A DNA stretch of 64,000 nt, from assembly GCF_027943255.1 (NCBI RefSeq), contig NC_072895.1, forward strand, positions 40,212,001-40,276,000, written 5' to 3'. Both the position numbers and the translations under genes were made by a program. Of this stretch, positions 1-11,890 are shown one piece after another. The notes under the pieces are model-generated. The model was not told the DNA's origin, did not search any database, and saw only the letters and a list, made by a program, of their open reading frames with translations. Source of the DNA: Anastrepha obliqua (Eukaryota > Arthropoda > Insecta > Diptera > Tephritidae). How positions within the stretch are numbered: position 1 is the first letter of the stretch; every line of letters starts with the position of its first letter.

Positions 1-950
1 CATAGACCAATTTAATGAAACGAAATTTACAGCTTTTCTGTATGAAGTGCTCAGCATAAAAAACACACATACACGCCCACACTTTAGCGCATTTAAACTA
101 AGCTTAAATTTAAAATAGTTAAGGTATAGTTTGTTGTTTTTCTTAATTACAAAGAAGATAAAAAAAAAAATTAATTAGCTTTAACAGTGTATGCAGTTTA
201 TAGGCAATAAAAATGAGTTCGAATCATATACATATTTAAGTTAAATTGGAAATTTTTGTTAGCTTCTCCTTTTTACCCATTTTGGTAGTAGAAGTGAGTT
301 ATGCTTAGTCTCTTTGCTAAAGTGGTTTTAAATTTAACATTAGAATATTGCCCATTACTCTCGCGTGCTTGATGGGGATTTTAGCAGTTAATAGCAGAAA
401 TATGTTAAAAATTTAAATGCTACAACTGCTTTAAAATTCACTTAATTAGTTTCTGTGCATAAGCAGAAAATAACAAGTAATTAAAAAAAATTTAAAATGG
501 AAAAAATGTGATGAAGTTTTGTTGTGTGGAAATGATTACGAATATAAGGAGTGACTTAGAAATATTTTTTTTCTTCGAAATTTTTTCTTTGCTATAAAAT
601 AATCTCAGCTTATTTTTAATAAATGTGCATATCATTGAGCTCTAAAAGTAGAGATATGGTTTTTAGTGGAACTAAGAATGAGAAAATTACAATAATAAAA
701 TAATATTATTGGTTATACTCGTACAATATCATAACATAAAGAGGGATAATAGCAAGCAAAGGAAACGGTTAAGTACCAGGTAAAGGCGCCGCCGCCCTTC
801 ACTCGCAATAAATACAAAAACACCGTCTAAAGGCAAAGTACTTGAAGTCGGATATAGTTTTAAATCGGTATAGCTGATGTAAATCTTAATATTTAGCGGA
901 TAGAAATAATTTCTTTCTATCGAAATGTTACGAATAAAGGAGTAAAGTTC
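1..950. other. AT-rich intergenic sequence, nothing identified
   Basis: No open frame with recognisable similarity, no RNA gene and no clear repeat was found. It lies downstream of cv-2. Confidence 0.5.
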
Positions 951-951
951 C

Positions 952-1875
952 AAGTTTTAAGTGAAGAAGGGAAGTCTCAAGTTGAGATTGCCAATTTGGT
1001 GGTATGTTCGCGGTCGAATGTGCTATTAAGCGATTTGCGTAGACAAAATCCAATCATAATACATCAAAAAGTGGAAGACGCCGCCTCACTAGTGTTCCGA
1101 AACACCGAAAACTAATACCCCAGTCTCTCAAGGATAGTAAAACATCCTCTTCCGCCCTTGCAGGTGCCCTTTCGGAAGAAATTGGAAAATCTGTTCTACT
1201 CGAACAGCTATAAGAAAGCTTCTAAAAGGAGGTTTAAAAGGATACAGAGCCCGGAAAAATCGGAAAAAGCGTTTAGAATGGGTCCCCTCTCCGATACCCA
1301 CATTTTAGAGAGGAAGATTGGTCGAATGTTTTGTGGTCTGATGAATCGAACTTCCAAGAAGGCTTAGTTTACATCATTTTAAAATATCCACAACCATAGT
1401 TTCTTAACCTAGTCCAGTTTCGAGGAAATAACACAACTCTCATAAAAAGATTATTTTTCCGTTCCTACAGATATATGGAACACCTGCTGTGACGTTCGTG
1501 AGGCGACGGGTTGCCGAGGATTGCGAGGTACACACTGCCAAGCGTGGGGGATGCAACATTATAATCTGGGGTTGTATGGCTACTGATGGTGTCGGTGATA
1601 TGTTCATATGCGAGGGTCGTATGGAGAGAAACTGTACTTTTGCCTTCGTTAACGCATAACGACACTAATTCAGATAGAGTTGAATTCCAACAAGACAATG
1701 TTACTTGTCACAAATCAGCGACTAGAATGCGTTGGTTTAGAGACAATAACATTGTTTTATTAGATTGGCCTCCATTGAGTCTCCAGATCTAAACCTCTTA
1801 GAGCACATGTGGGCTATTTTAAAACATAAGGGAAAGGAACACAGCGTAACATCTCAAACAGCCCTGAAGCCGTAA
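952..1875 (+). mobile_element. Tc1-like transposase relic (DD34E), left part
   Basis: Broken frames read as a Tc1-type transposase. There is an N-terminal HTH (LSEEGKSQVEIANLV at about 956-1000), the first catalytic Asp in LWSDESNF (about 1328-1350), the second in EFQQDNVTCH (about 1681-1712), and the catalytic Glu in NLLEHMW after a one-base shift (about 1790-1815). Thirty-four residues separate the second Asp and the Glu. Frameshifts and stops make it a pseudogene. The left TIR was not found. The C-terminus resumes at about 2990, beyond an inserted LINE. Confidence 0.8.
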
Positions 1876-1884
1876 AAAATGTGA

Positions 1885-2890
1885 AGGTATAAGAATCAGA
1901 GTGCGAGAGCAAACTATACTTCTCAATCCGCACTGAAACACCTAGGCGTCATGATCGACTGCAGATTAAATTTTAGGGCTCATATTGACTACGCTATAGA
2001 GAAAACGGCGAGCATCTAAGCGGCACTCTCATAGGGGATCCAAAGTCAATCAGGCGAGAATTGCTGGCGAATATAGCTATTTCGGTCCTCCTCGGTCCTC
2101 GGTATGCAGCCAAGGACAAATGAGGCGAAACTGAAGGAAAACAAAAAAAGTGGTTGTCTGTATATAGGCTAAGTACCTTAAGGGCATATTGTGGTTACAG
2201 AACCATATCGGATGATGCGTCGTTGCGCTGGCATGATACCAGTGAATATACTCGCAAGCGAGATGAAACCAATTTATGGTAGATATGCAGGAGTTATTGA
2301 AAAAAAAAAAACGGTTAGAGCAGAGGTAAGGCTAGCTTCATTAAAAATATGTCAAGACTGATGGAACACCTCCAGTAAGGGGCGATATACCTATAAACTG
2401 GTTCCTGATTTGCGCCCATGGCTCAACCGTAGTTTTGGTGATGCAACCTATCACGTGACACAGTACCTTTCTGGTCATGGAGGCTTTAGAAAATACCTGT
2501 ATAGGTTAGGGCTCGACGATAGCCCTACAGTCCTGTGTACACCAATGTTGAAGAAGACGTGGAATAAGTCAGTTTCCACTGTCCATGCTTTAAGGCAGAA
2601 AGTAGACTTCCAAATGCAACAGACATAGTTGGCTATGTTATGGAGTCGGAAGAAAAGCGAGAGGAAGTAGCTACATTCGGTACAAGAACTGAAGGAGAGG
2701 TAAGATACATTGAGCAGGCGAGAAGCCATAGCGGATATAGATATTAACGAAGCTAACCAGCCCTACGAAGTAATACGTTGAAGCAGTACCGCAGGCAGAG
2801 TGGTGCAGGAGACGGATTTCAGAGTTTAGTACGTAGACATACAGATTTGCTAGTCCAGCACAGTAAGATAATTACGGACTGGGCGTGGCC
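1885..2890 (+). mobile_element. R1-like LINE fragment (reverse transcriptase C-terminus), inserted in the Tc1-like element
   Basis: Broken frames match the end of an R1/I-type non-LTR polyprotein: LKHLGVMIDCRLNF (about 1935-1975), a stretch near SDDASLRW, then an open frame 2410-2628 with RPWLNRSFGDATYHVTQYLSG. The piece is 5'-truncated and full of stops. Its position between the two halves of a Tc1-like element suggests a later insertion. The exact borders are approximate. Confidence 0.7.
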
Positions 2891-2989
2891 TGGGCGAATG
2901 AGATGGACCTTTGCAAGCGGAATGCCGTTTATGTGACGGTATTTATGGAAGATTCCCCTCTCGAAAATAAAATACTTTCTTCCCCCTTA

Positions 2990-3178
2990 TGGCGACTGCA
3001 GCGCCATAAGTACAGCCGAATGTGTAAAGTTTGTAATGCCCGAAAGGATTGCTGCTGTTATCAAAGCAAATGGTGGACTTACTAAATATTAATGTTTTTA
3101 TCATTAATTCATTTTATTTGTACTGATTTATTAATAAAATATTTGTCAAGGTCCAGATTTTAGTGTCCGCTACTGTAT
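2990..3178 (+). mobile_element. Tc1-like transposase C-terminus and right terminal repeat
   Basis: The frame MPERIAAVIKANGGLTKY ends in a stop at about 3085, a typical Tc1 transposase C-terminus. It is followed by a terminal sequence that reads as a Tc1 TIR from the right end (CAGTAGCGGACACTAAAA on the minus strand, about 3158-3176). It most likely completes the element that starts at 952. Confidence 0.7.
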
Positions 3179-3787
3179 ATTAGTTTGTAAATATATTTTT
3201 TTTCAGATTCAAATTGTGACCAGTTATAGTGAGTGCAGTGTCGCATTTTGTAAAATTTTCAGTCACATTGTTTTTGTAATACATGTAACTGAATACCTAT
3301 GTTTAATAAATACTCCAAATGCTATGTTTCTATCGCCTTTCCTTCCACAAAACAAAAAAAAATTCAAAGTTTTTTTTTCAGACCGCTACAATTACGGGTC
3401 CTTTTAAGGACACTTTAAAGATGTTAATAGTTTAACTGTCCGGTTAATAAAACTTACTTTATCAGTTAGATGAGATCATGCACCATTTCTTTATCCAACC
3501 AATGGAGTAAATTTGAATTCAGGAATGCAAAACTGTAGTTTAACTAGGTTTTTCGTAAAAAAAAAACTGAGAATTTCTACATTGATGGATGTGTCCGAAA
3601 AATGACAAAATATTATTGACCAAAATCTCAACTTTGTGGGCTAATAAAGTGCATTTTAGAAATAAAACAATGTTTTCAAGTTGCTTCATTTTGTTACTTC
3701 TGAGGCTTTTGAGACTACCTCATGCCATCATAAGATGTGTTTAGTGTCAAAGTGAAAAAAATTTTAGGAAATTTTTGAATTGCAGTG
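3179..3787. other. AT-rich spacer, nothing identified
   Basis: No coding or repeat signal was recognised, apart from short A/T homopolymers. Confidence 0.5.
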
Positions 3788-4739
3788 TAATAACCTAAAC
3801 AGACGACGGAGTTAATCGGGATTATCGACGCAGTTAAGCGGGATTTTCGGCGCAGTTAATTCTGATTGTAATTTTTATTGTAATTGTAGTGTGACAGACA
3901 GTTGTTACGCGGATTACTGAACAGCTGATTTGCTTATTGGATAAAGTTGTCGGTAAAAGATGGGCCGCAGGCAACAAATACGGGTATTAGCTGCCCTGAT
4001 ATTAAGAAATAATTATTAAAAAAAAACACAATTAATTTAACTTAATTTGCAATTTCTCAAACTGTTGGTACAAACTAGCATTGCATCCAGTCTTTCCTGT
4101 TCTTCCTTTTAAAAGTCTGATTATTTTTCATTCACAATTGCTATTAACTGACATTTCCCGGCAATGTTGCCATCGAAAATTTCCGCTTCTCCGCTTAAAC
4201 TAGGAGAATTAATAATACGTTCACATAGAAGGAGATGATCTACTTTTTCGTGCTTAACTCCCGATCCGTAATTAAAAAGCGAGATTTTCCATACAAAATT
4301 TCTCTCCCAAAATCTGAGATTACAAAATAATCCTAGATAATAACCATACTTTTTGACCTACAACCCTGGGTTTTCTGTATAATAGATCATTATTTTTACG
4401 AGTGTAAAGAAAAACGTCAAAAAAAAAAAAATAAAAACTAGATAAAATGGATACCGGCAAAGAAAACAAATATATTTTTCATATCGTTAATAGCAATTAA
4501 ACAAACCAATAACACCAAAATGTTCCACCAAAATAATTTCTACGAAGAAAAACCTTTCACAACAATATTGACAGCTGATTGTCATTTTTGTAGGTAATCT
4601 GCCATATGTGAATGTGTAGATTAATTTTGTGGATTTATTAGTAATTAATGTATATGTGAACGTAGTTATTGATTCGCATTCGTTGCACTTAATTCCTGAG
4701 ATAATTCCGAATTAACGCCACCGTCGGTCTAGGCTATAA
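3788..4739. repeat. candidate TIR element (MITE-like) with a tandem repeat
   Basis: The two ends are imperfect inverted copies: the left starts TAATAACCTAAACAGACG and the right, on the minus strand, TTATAGCCTAGACCGACGG, and similarity continues for about 40 bp. Just inside the left end a ~23-bp unit (GACGCAGTTAAGCGGGATTT and variants) occurs three times between about 3801 and 3865. There is no coding capacity. The superfamily is not known to me, and the target duplication is unclear. Confidence 0.5.
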
Positions 4740-4799
4740 GATGTGCTCAGTCTTCAAAATGAAGAAAAAGTTATAAAATTGTTTAACTGTATGTATGTA

Positions 4800-5699
4800 T
4801 AAACGCATATTAGCGCATATATTTATTAATCAAATGTGTAAGAATCTGCCTACTGAAATTCGTGGAGTTTCTGCGATGAACGCATTGCGGTGGCAGGTAT
4901 GAGTCAGACAGCTGACGTCCACACTACCAAAAAAAACTTTGTTTTCAAAGCAATAAACGCATATAACTGTGCATATATTTCTATACAAAAAAAAAAAACA
5001 AAAATTAAAAATTAAAATAAATGAAAATATTCAAACCTGCAACATACAGCCACACATTCACGCAAAGGCGCATATACCTAAGTAAAGGCAAAGAGCATTT
5101 GCGAGTGTAGCACTTGCGCAAAGCTCTATGGTTACGGTTCAAATGGACGAATATACATAGTGCGCCGATGTGGCAGCGTCCGGAACGCATTACCTTGACT
5201 CGCGCATGACATTCACGCTGTTCATACCCAAGTGCGACGTGCATGCGCACTTAAGTGCCTACTTTCGTGCTTATGCCGCAGCATGCACATGCAAATGTAT
5301 ACCATGTAGGGTGTGTGAGTAGGAACCGTTACGGTTGAAATACGTAAATTTCGCTAAAATTCTTATTGTAAAATACAAAAATATGCTACTAACATAGAAA
5401 AACCAAGTAAAACTTACAACTACACTTACTTAAATATAAATACAATATAATTTAGTTAAAAAAGAGAAAAAACTCACACTTGCATGCAAAAAAAAAACAC
5501 AAAAAAACATATTCACGCCTAAACTAGTAACTGAAGCAATATGCTTTCCTTTGTTTTCGCTACAAATTAATTGGAGTTATTTTAAAACTTTAAATATTTC
5601 TTTGTAAATGGAAATATTTTTCATAGCCTAGCGTAGCGTTAGTTTTGAATGTTTATATGTATGTGTGTATGTACTTTGTAAGACGTCGCGCACGCCCCT
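4800..5699 (-). other. cv-2: probable cv-2 3' UTR and poly(A) signal
   Basis: This AT-rich stretch follows the cv-2 stop and has no coding signal. Going downstream on the minus strand, the first AATAAA I found is at 4827-4822. It would give a 3' UTR of roughly 0.9 kb, ending just before the candidate TIR element at 3788-4739. The true cleavage site is not visible from sequence alone. Confidence 0.35.
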
Positions 5700-7117
5700 T
5701 CAGTGCAGCGGCGGCGGCGTTCGATTCGGTGACTTGTGCACCAGCAGACTCTTCGGCACATGCTTGGACATGAAGTTTTGTTGTTGCTGTTGCAATAGCA
5801 ATTGATTATTTTCCTTTTGCAATTGCTGTTGTTTGCGCCGACGCGCTTGCCCTACACCACCGCCGCCGCCTCCTCCTCGTTGATGGTGCTGCCAAGGCGG
5901 TAGTGCCATTTTGGTGACATTGCGTCGCCAAATGCCCGCCGGGCATTTGGTACGCTTGCGCCATTCATCCGGCACCTGCACGCCCAGCCGCCGGCATTCG
6001 TGCGCATAAGCGGCGAAACTGTCGCAGTGACACATGCCGTTCGGGCATTCGCATACGTCCATCTTGCAAGCTTCAAAATAGTTATTGGGATTTAGTCTAT
6101 TATCACAGTTTCCAAATACTTCAGATTCGCGCAGCCAACGACAGTACGCATTCGCTTGACGTTGCTTGCAATTTGGCCGCGCTGCTAGTTTGTCCACACG
6201 CCGTGAACACGCCTTCGATCCGCCCACCTTCCATGAGTTCGCAAAACGCCACACCTCGTCATCCGTGTGATTGTTGCCATCGCGGCTAGTGAGATCGTCA
6301 CGTCCAATGCCGTTAAAGTTGCCGCACAGACCGCATAGCTTTTGCTTGAATGAGGCAGGTGCAGTCAATTGCAGAAAGTTATTTCCATCCCATTCGAGAA
6401 TCAACCCCAAATCGGTTTGGAGTAATATGCTGTCACCGTGTCGTTCGATGCTCACAATAGAGCTTTCTGGTGTACCTTTATAGGGTAGCAATACACGACT
6501 TCCATTCACTTTTACGCGCAGTTTTTGCCCTAAATTAACTCGCATACCATGCATCTTCAGCGTGACCGTCTTCGCCCACGAGGAACGTTTCGTGCCGCGT
6601 CCATCGTTTGTCAGACGTATTGAGAATGTGTGGTCGCGACAATCGGCAGCCAACAGATACTTGCACGAACCTTGGAAGCTGAAGAATTTGCCATCGAAAG
6701 TTTTGAAATGTGGATCACCGAAGACAGTGCAAGTACCAGCGGTCTCTATGCAGCGCGGACAACACTCACCCGGCAACGTTTTTTTCTCTTCGTTCGAGCG
6801 ACATTTCACTGGCGGGCAACGCATCTCGGAGCAACGTATATTCCCAGCAGTACAACGACACGAGCGGCATGGGCCCAAATTCCAGGTTTCGTTGTTCATG
6901 TAGGTAATACCGCTGTGTATGCATTCGTTGCGCACTTCGGACGTGATACAGTGTGGACAGCAGCCATCCATTTCCTGATACTCAGGCGAACATTCCAATA
7001 TAGGACAGGTGTTACGCTGACAGACCGATGTGCCATTGCTGCAGGTGCAGTTAGTGCAACGATCGGGCATAAACTGGGTCTTGTCGTAGTAGACCTTGTT
7101 GTTGAAAATGCATTTGC
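5700..7117 (-). CDS. cv-2: cv-2 terminal coding exon: VWC4, VWC5, VWD, C8 and Gly/Gln tail
   Basis: Encodes residues 365-836 and the stop. The acceptor AG is at 7118-7119, after a T/C-rich tract, and the first two bases complete a Gly codon begun in the previous exon. VWC4 spans about C367-C421 and VWC5 C430-C487, each with the paired CCPxC ending. VWD starts at C494 with GDPH at 498-501, a motif at which vertebrate BMPER is proteolytically processed, and contains CGLCGNFNG at 626-634. A C8-like cysteine cluster follows (about 681-756). The last ~60 residues are low complexity: seven glycines at 779-785, then Gln-rich stretches encoded by CAA/CAG repeats. No TIL domain is visible, so this protein stops earlier than vertebrate BMPER. 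Confidence 0.95.
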
Positions 7118-7345
7118 CTGGAGAAGAAAGGGAAAATAAGAAAACATAACTTGAGAATAAAAATCATAAAGATGTCTAAATGGGTTTTGGCAAAAACTTA
7201 ACGCTTAAGCTAAAGAAAGCTACCAAACTGTCTTTGTTATCTATAATCAGATTAGCATAAAAGCTTGCTAAAGACATACTCGTTGCCTCTTTTAATTATA
7301 GTGTACTATAGTAAATGCTCTGTTGAGTTAACATTTCAAACTCAC

Positions 7346-7558
7346 CAATTACAGGCATGAACTCACGGTGTTCGGTGCAACGCGGACAGCATTCGTTGGG
7401 ATTTTGTGTTTGCTTTGAGATGGGACATTGCAGTATTGGGCACGTTTTCTTGGCACAAGTGAGCTTATTCTTCGAACATTGACACACCATGCAGCGATCA
7501 TCTATAGAGCCGACTACCTCCTGACCCTCGGCTACAACTTGTCCATTAATCTTACAAC
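7346..7558 (-). CDS. cv-2: cv-2 coding exon: third VWC domain
   Basis: A 213-bp phase 1-1 exon encoding residues 294-364, essentially one VWC domain (C295 to about C354). It shows the C-x2-C-x-C pattern (CMVCQC) and the CCPRC terminus. The acceptor AG is at 7559-7560 and the donor GTGAG at 7345-7341. The phase-1 borders on both sides match the neighbouring VWC exon, so VWC2 and VWC3 are each carried by one symmetrical exon. The intron to the terminal exon is only 228 bp. Confidence 0.94.
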
Positions 7559-7929
7559 CTGAAAGTAGAAATGAAATGATTATGCAAATAACGAGAAACG
7601 GTTTTGGGAAGAACTACTTGTAAGTATTATTTAGCACTATTTATATAATTATATTCCATTGGAATTCAGAGATAGGTGTTTTGACCCTGACCGGAAACAT
7701 GAAAATAGCATCATCGGACTATATTGACCTTCACACTCACCCTGCAAAAGGCGTAATGAAACGGAACTTGACTTATTTGCTGAGAGAGAGAGAGGAGAAA
7801 TACCAGTCCAGAGCTGATGTTGAGAAATGATCTCATCGAAGCAGTCTTTTGAATATTAACTTAAGAAGCTTAAGTATCGAAGACTCGCGTATAATTTTCA
7901 ATTCCAGCTACATGGATGAATATATTCCG
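7559..7929. other. cv-2 intron, nothing identified
   Basis: Intronic sequence upstream of the VWC3 exon, with the acceptor at its lower end and a short GA-rich run near 7783-7797. Confidence 0.5.
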
Positions 7930-8560
7930 CTACCTGCTAGGTTGCTTGTTCTCCAAAACAGATGAAAGTTATACTTCACTTGCTGAATGTGGTACCCGTG
8001 GACATCTCAGGGAAATCTGCACAGAGCACACAGCATAGAGGGCAACTGCTGGGCTGATGAGTAAGCTAGATAGGGGACCCTGGAAACGGTTTCAACATAA
8101 AATGAGAAGATTGGGATTCCCCTACGAACCTGTGGTCTACTCCTGGAAATATGGGTCTCGCATCAACTTAGCGAACCCTGGGTTAGTACGAAAACGTGCA
8201 AAGTTGCGAGATCCGCCTGGTCACGAGGAGATCGGAGGCACTCGAGGGTACTTCTAAGGTTCACAAATCCAAATATCTCGAATATTGTGGGTATCCTTAC
8301 TGGACAATGCCCTTTTGGTGTCCATGCGGTGAGATTTGGGATTGCTTCAAGTCCTTTCTGCAGTAGCTGTCTTGAGGATAAGATGGAACCATCTCAGTAC
8401 TTTTTTTCAGCTGTCTTACTTTCGTCGGGCAAATATTAAGACATCTGGGCTCTCACTCTTTTGTTACACCTGCGGATATTGTGGGCTTAAATATCACACA
8501 CCTGGTGATTTTCATCAGTAGCTTGAAGCGGTTAATACAAAGATAATTAGCCACTGTTGG
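7930..8560 (+). mobile_element. R1/I-type LINE 3' fragment in cv-2 intron
   Basis: Broken frames resemble the end of a non-LTR ORF2. A degraded RNase H end (EGNCWADE near 8036) is followed by the C-terminal zinc-knuckle-like segment with GQCPFGVHAVRFGIASSPFCSSC (about 8303-8370, given here only in part as family pattern). Stops and shifts are frequent. It lies antisense to cv-2. Confidence 0.6.
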
Positions 8561-10023
8561 TCGTCAGCCTCTAATCCAAAGCCCCTTCTGCCTTTTTCCA
8601 CCTGCTTGGTTTTTTTCCTTCTGGTATCATAATGAACGAAGTTTGATTCTTTGTCCAAGTGGCCATCCTCGCGTGGGTAGTAATTTATCCTATCCTAATA
8701 CGTCGCTTCCCGTTCGCAGTACCTGTAACACTCGGCAGCTGGCACTGTTATGGCAACCACCTCTATCTGAAAAACAGTGGAACTGCCATCCAAGGAAAAT
8801 GAAATAAAATTCAACCCAGAGACCCAAATGCGTATACAACAATTAGCGTCAGGTGGGAAAATTGCACACAAAGTTTGTTGCACAACTCTTAACGTTGAAA
8901 GATGACGCTTCGAAACCGTCTTCCGCACATAAACTAATAAAGTTTGATTGTCGCTGCCTCCTTAGCTTTCCACACAGTATTCAGCGCCCTAACAAATGAA
9001 GTTTATTCAAGGAGAACCCATGTACGGTTCTTGTCCTAGAGCAGCTAACTTTAGCTTGGCAAACATTTTTTCAACTGTAGCTGAAAGGTTTGTCATCTCC
9101 ATCGGCCAGATGTGTTGCTGAAATATCGTAAACAAGTACGAGTATGTGTGTATGTTTACCGCCATAATTTTTTTTAATTACACCTATCTATCTACATATG
9201 TATATATCTGTATGTATGTATGTAAGTATGTAGATGCATAGACTTATACTGGCGCACAGCACAGATTCATTCTATTCGATATTCTACACTTCTATCATAA
9301 ACAATAATTTCGATCAAGTTTTATTGTGGCTTAAATGATTTAATGACATTATTGTGATTGGCAAATCATAAAATAAAAATACGTCAACGACATTCCGCTT
9401 TTTATAGAACACGGTCACAACTTTATTGTTTTTGTTAGGACAGGAGATTAGCGAGAAATCAACTTAAGAGACTGCGCTAAATGCGAGTAGTTTGCCATCA
9501 GACTGAATGTGGTGCTTATTTTTGGATATTGACCCAATGTTTTGGAATTATATAAGAACTAATAGGAAGGGAACATACACATATATATATATATATATAT
9601 ATGAGCATACATAAACTATTTAGGGTATACTAATACATGCATGCATACATAAACTTTATATATTTATTATAGCCTTTGTTAGTGCGCTGATACTTTAGGT
9701 TTTATAAGAATATGGAATGATTATTATTTTAATTTGTTTGCTTTGTTTTTTCATACTATGCTCTTTTGTTTTTATTTCCTCAGTTGTGATTCTGTCATGC
9801 TTTTGGGGATTATGCGAATGGTGTTCGATTGTTTTTATTGCTTTGCTTATTACTTTTGACGTATAGTTATTGCCTATTGTTAGTTTTTTGGATTCATAGG
9901 CATATGTACATCCCGAATTTAACAGAAAGTCGATTTCTTAAATCGAGATATCCAAGCGAGGTATGTCCCGAGAGTACGGCAACTTTTTATATTTTTAGCA
10001 ACAAATTTCTTTACTCATAAATA
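8561..10023. other. cv-2 intron sequence with an AT microsatellite
   Basis: No gene was recognised. An uninterrupted (AT)11 tract is at 9581-9602 and TATG-type repeats are near 9205-9230. A 77-codon minus-strand frame at 8695-8928 has no recognisable similarity and I do not call it a gene. Confidence 0.5.
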
Positions 10024-10707
10024 CACAGGTCTGCAAAAACATGAGTTCGCAATGTCCTATAAAAGTATAGTGTCATTTCCGAAGTAATTGCGTAGAATCC
10101 GAATCCGGGGTTTAAATTGCTCTATCACGTCAGGATTTTGAGATATCCTAACCTAAAAGTGCAAAAAACGCTGTTTTTGCCCATTTTTGAGGTTATGTAG
10201 CTACGCAGATTTTGCTCTTCATAAAAAAGTAAACATAGTATTTTAAAGTATAAGTCTTCCTCTTTTAAATGCCGTTGAGTTTATTTCTCACTGAGATATC
10301 GCATTTTGAAGTTTCCATGTTTGTGAATTTTTCGATATTCGAAAATCCATTGAGATAACATGAGACGTGATACGGTCGATTACATAGTCGCACAAAAAAA
10401 AATAAAAAAAAACTTCAAAATGCGATATCTCAGTGAAAAATAAAGATATTTGAGCAAACTCAACAGCATTTAAAAGAGGAAGACTTATACTTTAAAATAC
10501 TATGTTTACTTTTTTATGAAAAGCAAAATCTGCGTAGCTACATAACCTCAAAAATGGGCAAAAACAGCGTTTTTTGCACTTTTAGGTTAGGATATCTCAA
10601 AATCCTGACGTGATAGAGCAATTTAAACCCCGGATTCGGATTCGACGCAAAAAATTACTTCGGAAATGACCCTACACTTTTATAGGACAAAACATTGTCG
10701 ACCTGTG
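10024..10707. repeat. foldback element: long inverted repeat in cv-2 intron
   Basis: The left arm at 10024-10314 and the right arm at 10410-10707 are near-identical reverse complements around a ~95-bp loop. The ends are CACAGGT and ACCTGTG, flanked by ATA on both sides. The left arm lacks about a dozen bases present in the right arm near the loop. No transposase frame is present. Because it sits in a cv-2 intron, the pre-mRNA would contain a ~290-bp hairpin stem. Confidence 0.9.
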
Positions 10708-11033
10708 ATATTTTTGTGGGCCCACAAAGTAATCCCGTTCAATGCTTTCTCCAATCTCTTCCAACTACGTGGACTGTATATCTACAAGTATGACTAACCT
10801 CGGCCTTTTCATAGGTATGGGGAACAAGAACCAATCGTAAGGGGTCACGATGGTTGAGCCAAGATTACGGTGTCATGTTTGACCAACCAATTCAGATTTT
10901 TTATTGATTTTTGTTTTGTTAATAGAAAACCGCAAACACGTGTAACCTTTGTATCTGTCAAAAATAAACTAAAATGTCATTTAGTTGAAACTGTAAATAC
11001 GTGTTCACGACATGAAATTGAAAATCGCATGTA
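10708..11033. other. intronic spacer, nothing identified
   Basis: AT-rich sequence between the foldback element and the rosa-like relic. Confidence 0.45.
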
Positions 11034-11890
11034 AAGGGTAACAGGTGTTATTTTGAATAGCCCGCTATTTCAGTATATGTCACTTTTGAAGCTGTCATTT
11101 TTTGATATTTGACAAGTAGAAACTACGCCATCAATAAAAATGGAACGATACACGCTTGAACAACGCATTAAAATTATTAAAATTTACTACAAAAATGGTG
11201 AAAATTTGGCAGAGACGTTTCGTAAGACTCGAACATTTTGGGCACCTTGTCGGACCGCAATACAAAAATTGGTGAAAAAATTCGAGCTGTTGGGACAAGT
11301 TAATGATGTGAAGAATAAAACCCGTGCACGTCGCTCAAGAACAGCCGAAAATATTGCTGTTGTAGGCGAAAGTGCTGAATAAAACCCAGGCTTGTCCATT
11401 CCTCGTCGTTCTTTGGAATTAGGCATTCCACAAACGTCATTACACCGTACTTTGCATAAAGATTTGTGTCTTAAGGCTTATAAATTCCAGTTAACACAAG
11501 AACTCAAGCCAGCCGATCATCAACAACGTCGTGACTTTGCTGATGATCCGGAAATGAATCGAAAAATCATCTTGAGTGATGAGGCCCATTTCCACCTAGG
11601 TGACTTCGTCAACAAGTTAAATTATTGTCCGATCTGGGGCTTAGAAAATCCAAGAGTTATTGTTGAAAATCCTCTCTATCCTCAATGTGTGACTGTTTGG
11701 TGCGGTTTATGGTCCGGCGGAGTCATTGGACCTTACTTTGGATTGGTGAATGGATTGCGCTATCGAGGGATGATTAATGATTTTTTATGGCCGGAATTGG
11801 ATGGTATTGATCTGGACAATGTTTATTTTCAAGAAGACGGCGTTACGTGGTACAGAAGCAACGAAACCATTTATCTTTTACGGGAATAAC
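11034..11890 (+). mobile_element. rosa-like Tc1/mariner transposase relic, 3'-truncated
   Basis: After a leader that begins near AAAGGGTAACAGGTG, a frame starts at 11140 (MERYTLEQRIKIIKIYY). It continues after a stop at 11380-11382 as a 165-codon frame from 11392 containing IPRRSLELGIPQTS, the first catalytic Asp in LSDEAHFHLGDFVNK, and VTVWCGLWSGGVIGPYF. The second Asp region is changed (YFQEDGVTW) and the sequence stops before the third. One premature stop and the 3' truncation make it inactive. I place it in the rosa-like (DD41D-type) branch by pattern memory. Confidence 0.8.

Noticed and set aside
6562..7139. Plus-strand frames of 113 and 169 codons opposite the last cv-2 exon
   Set aside because: Antisense shadows of the cysteine-rich cv-2 coding sequence, without domain similarity.
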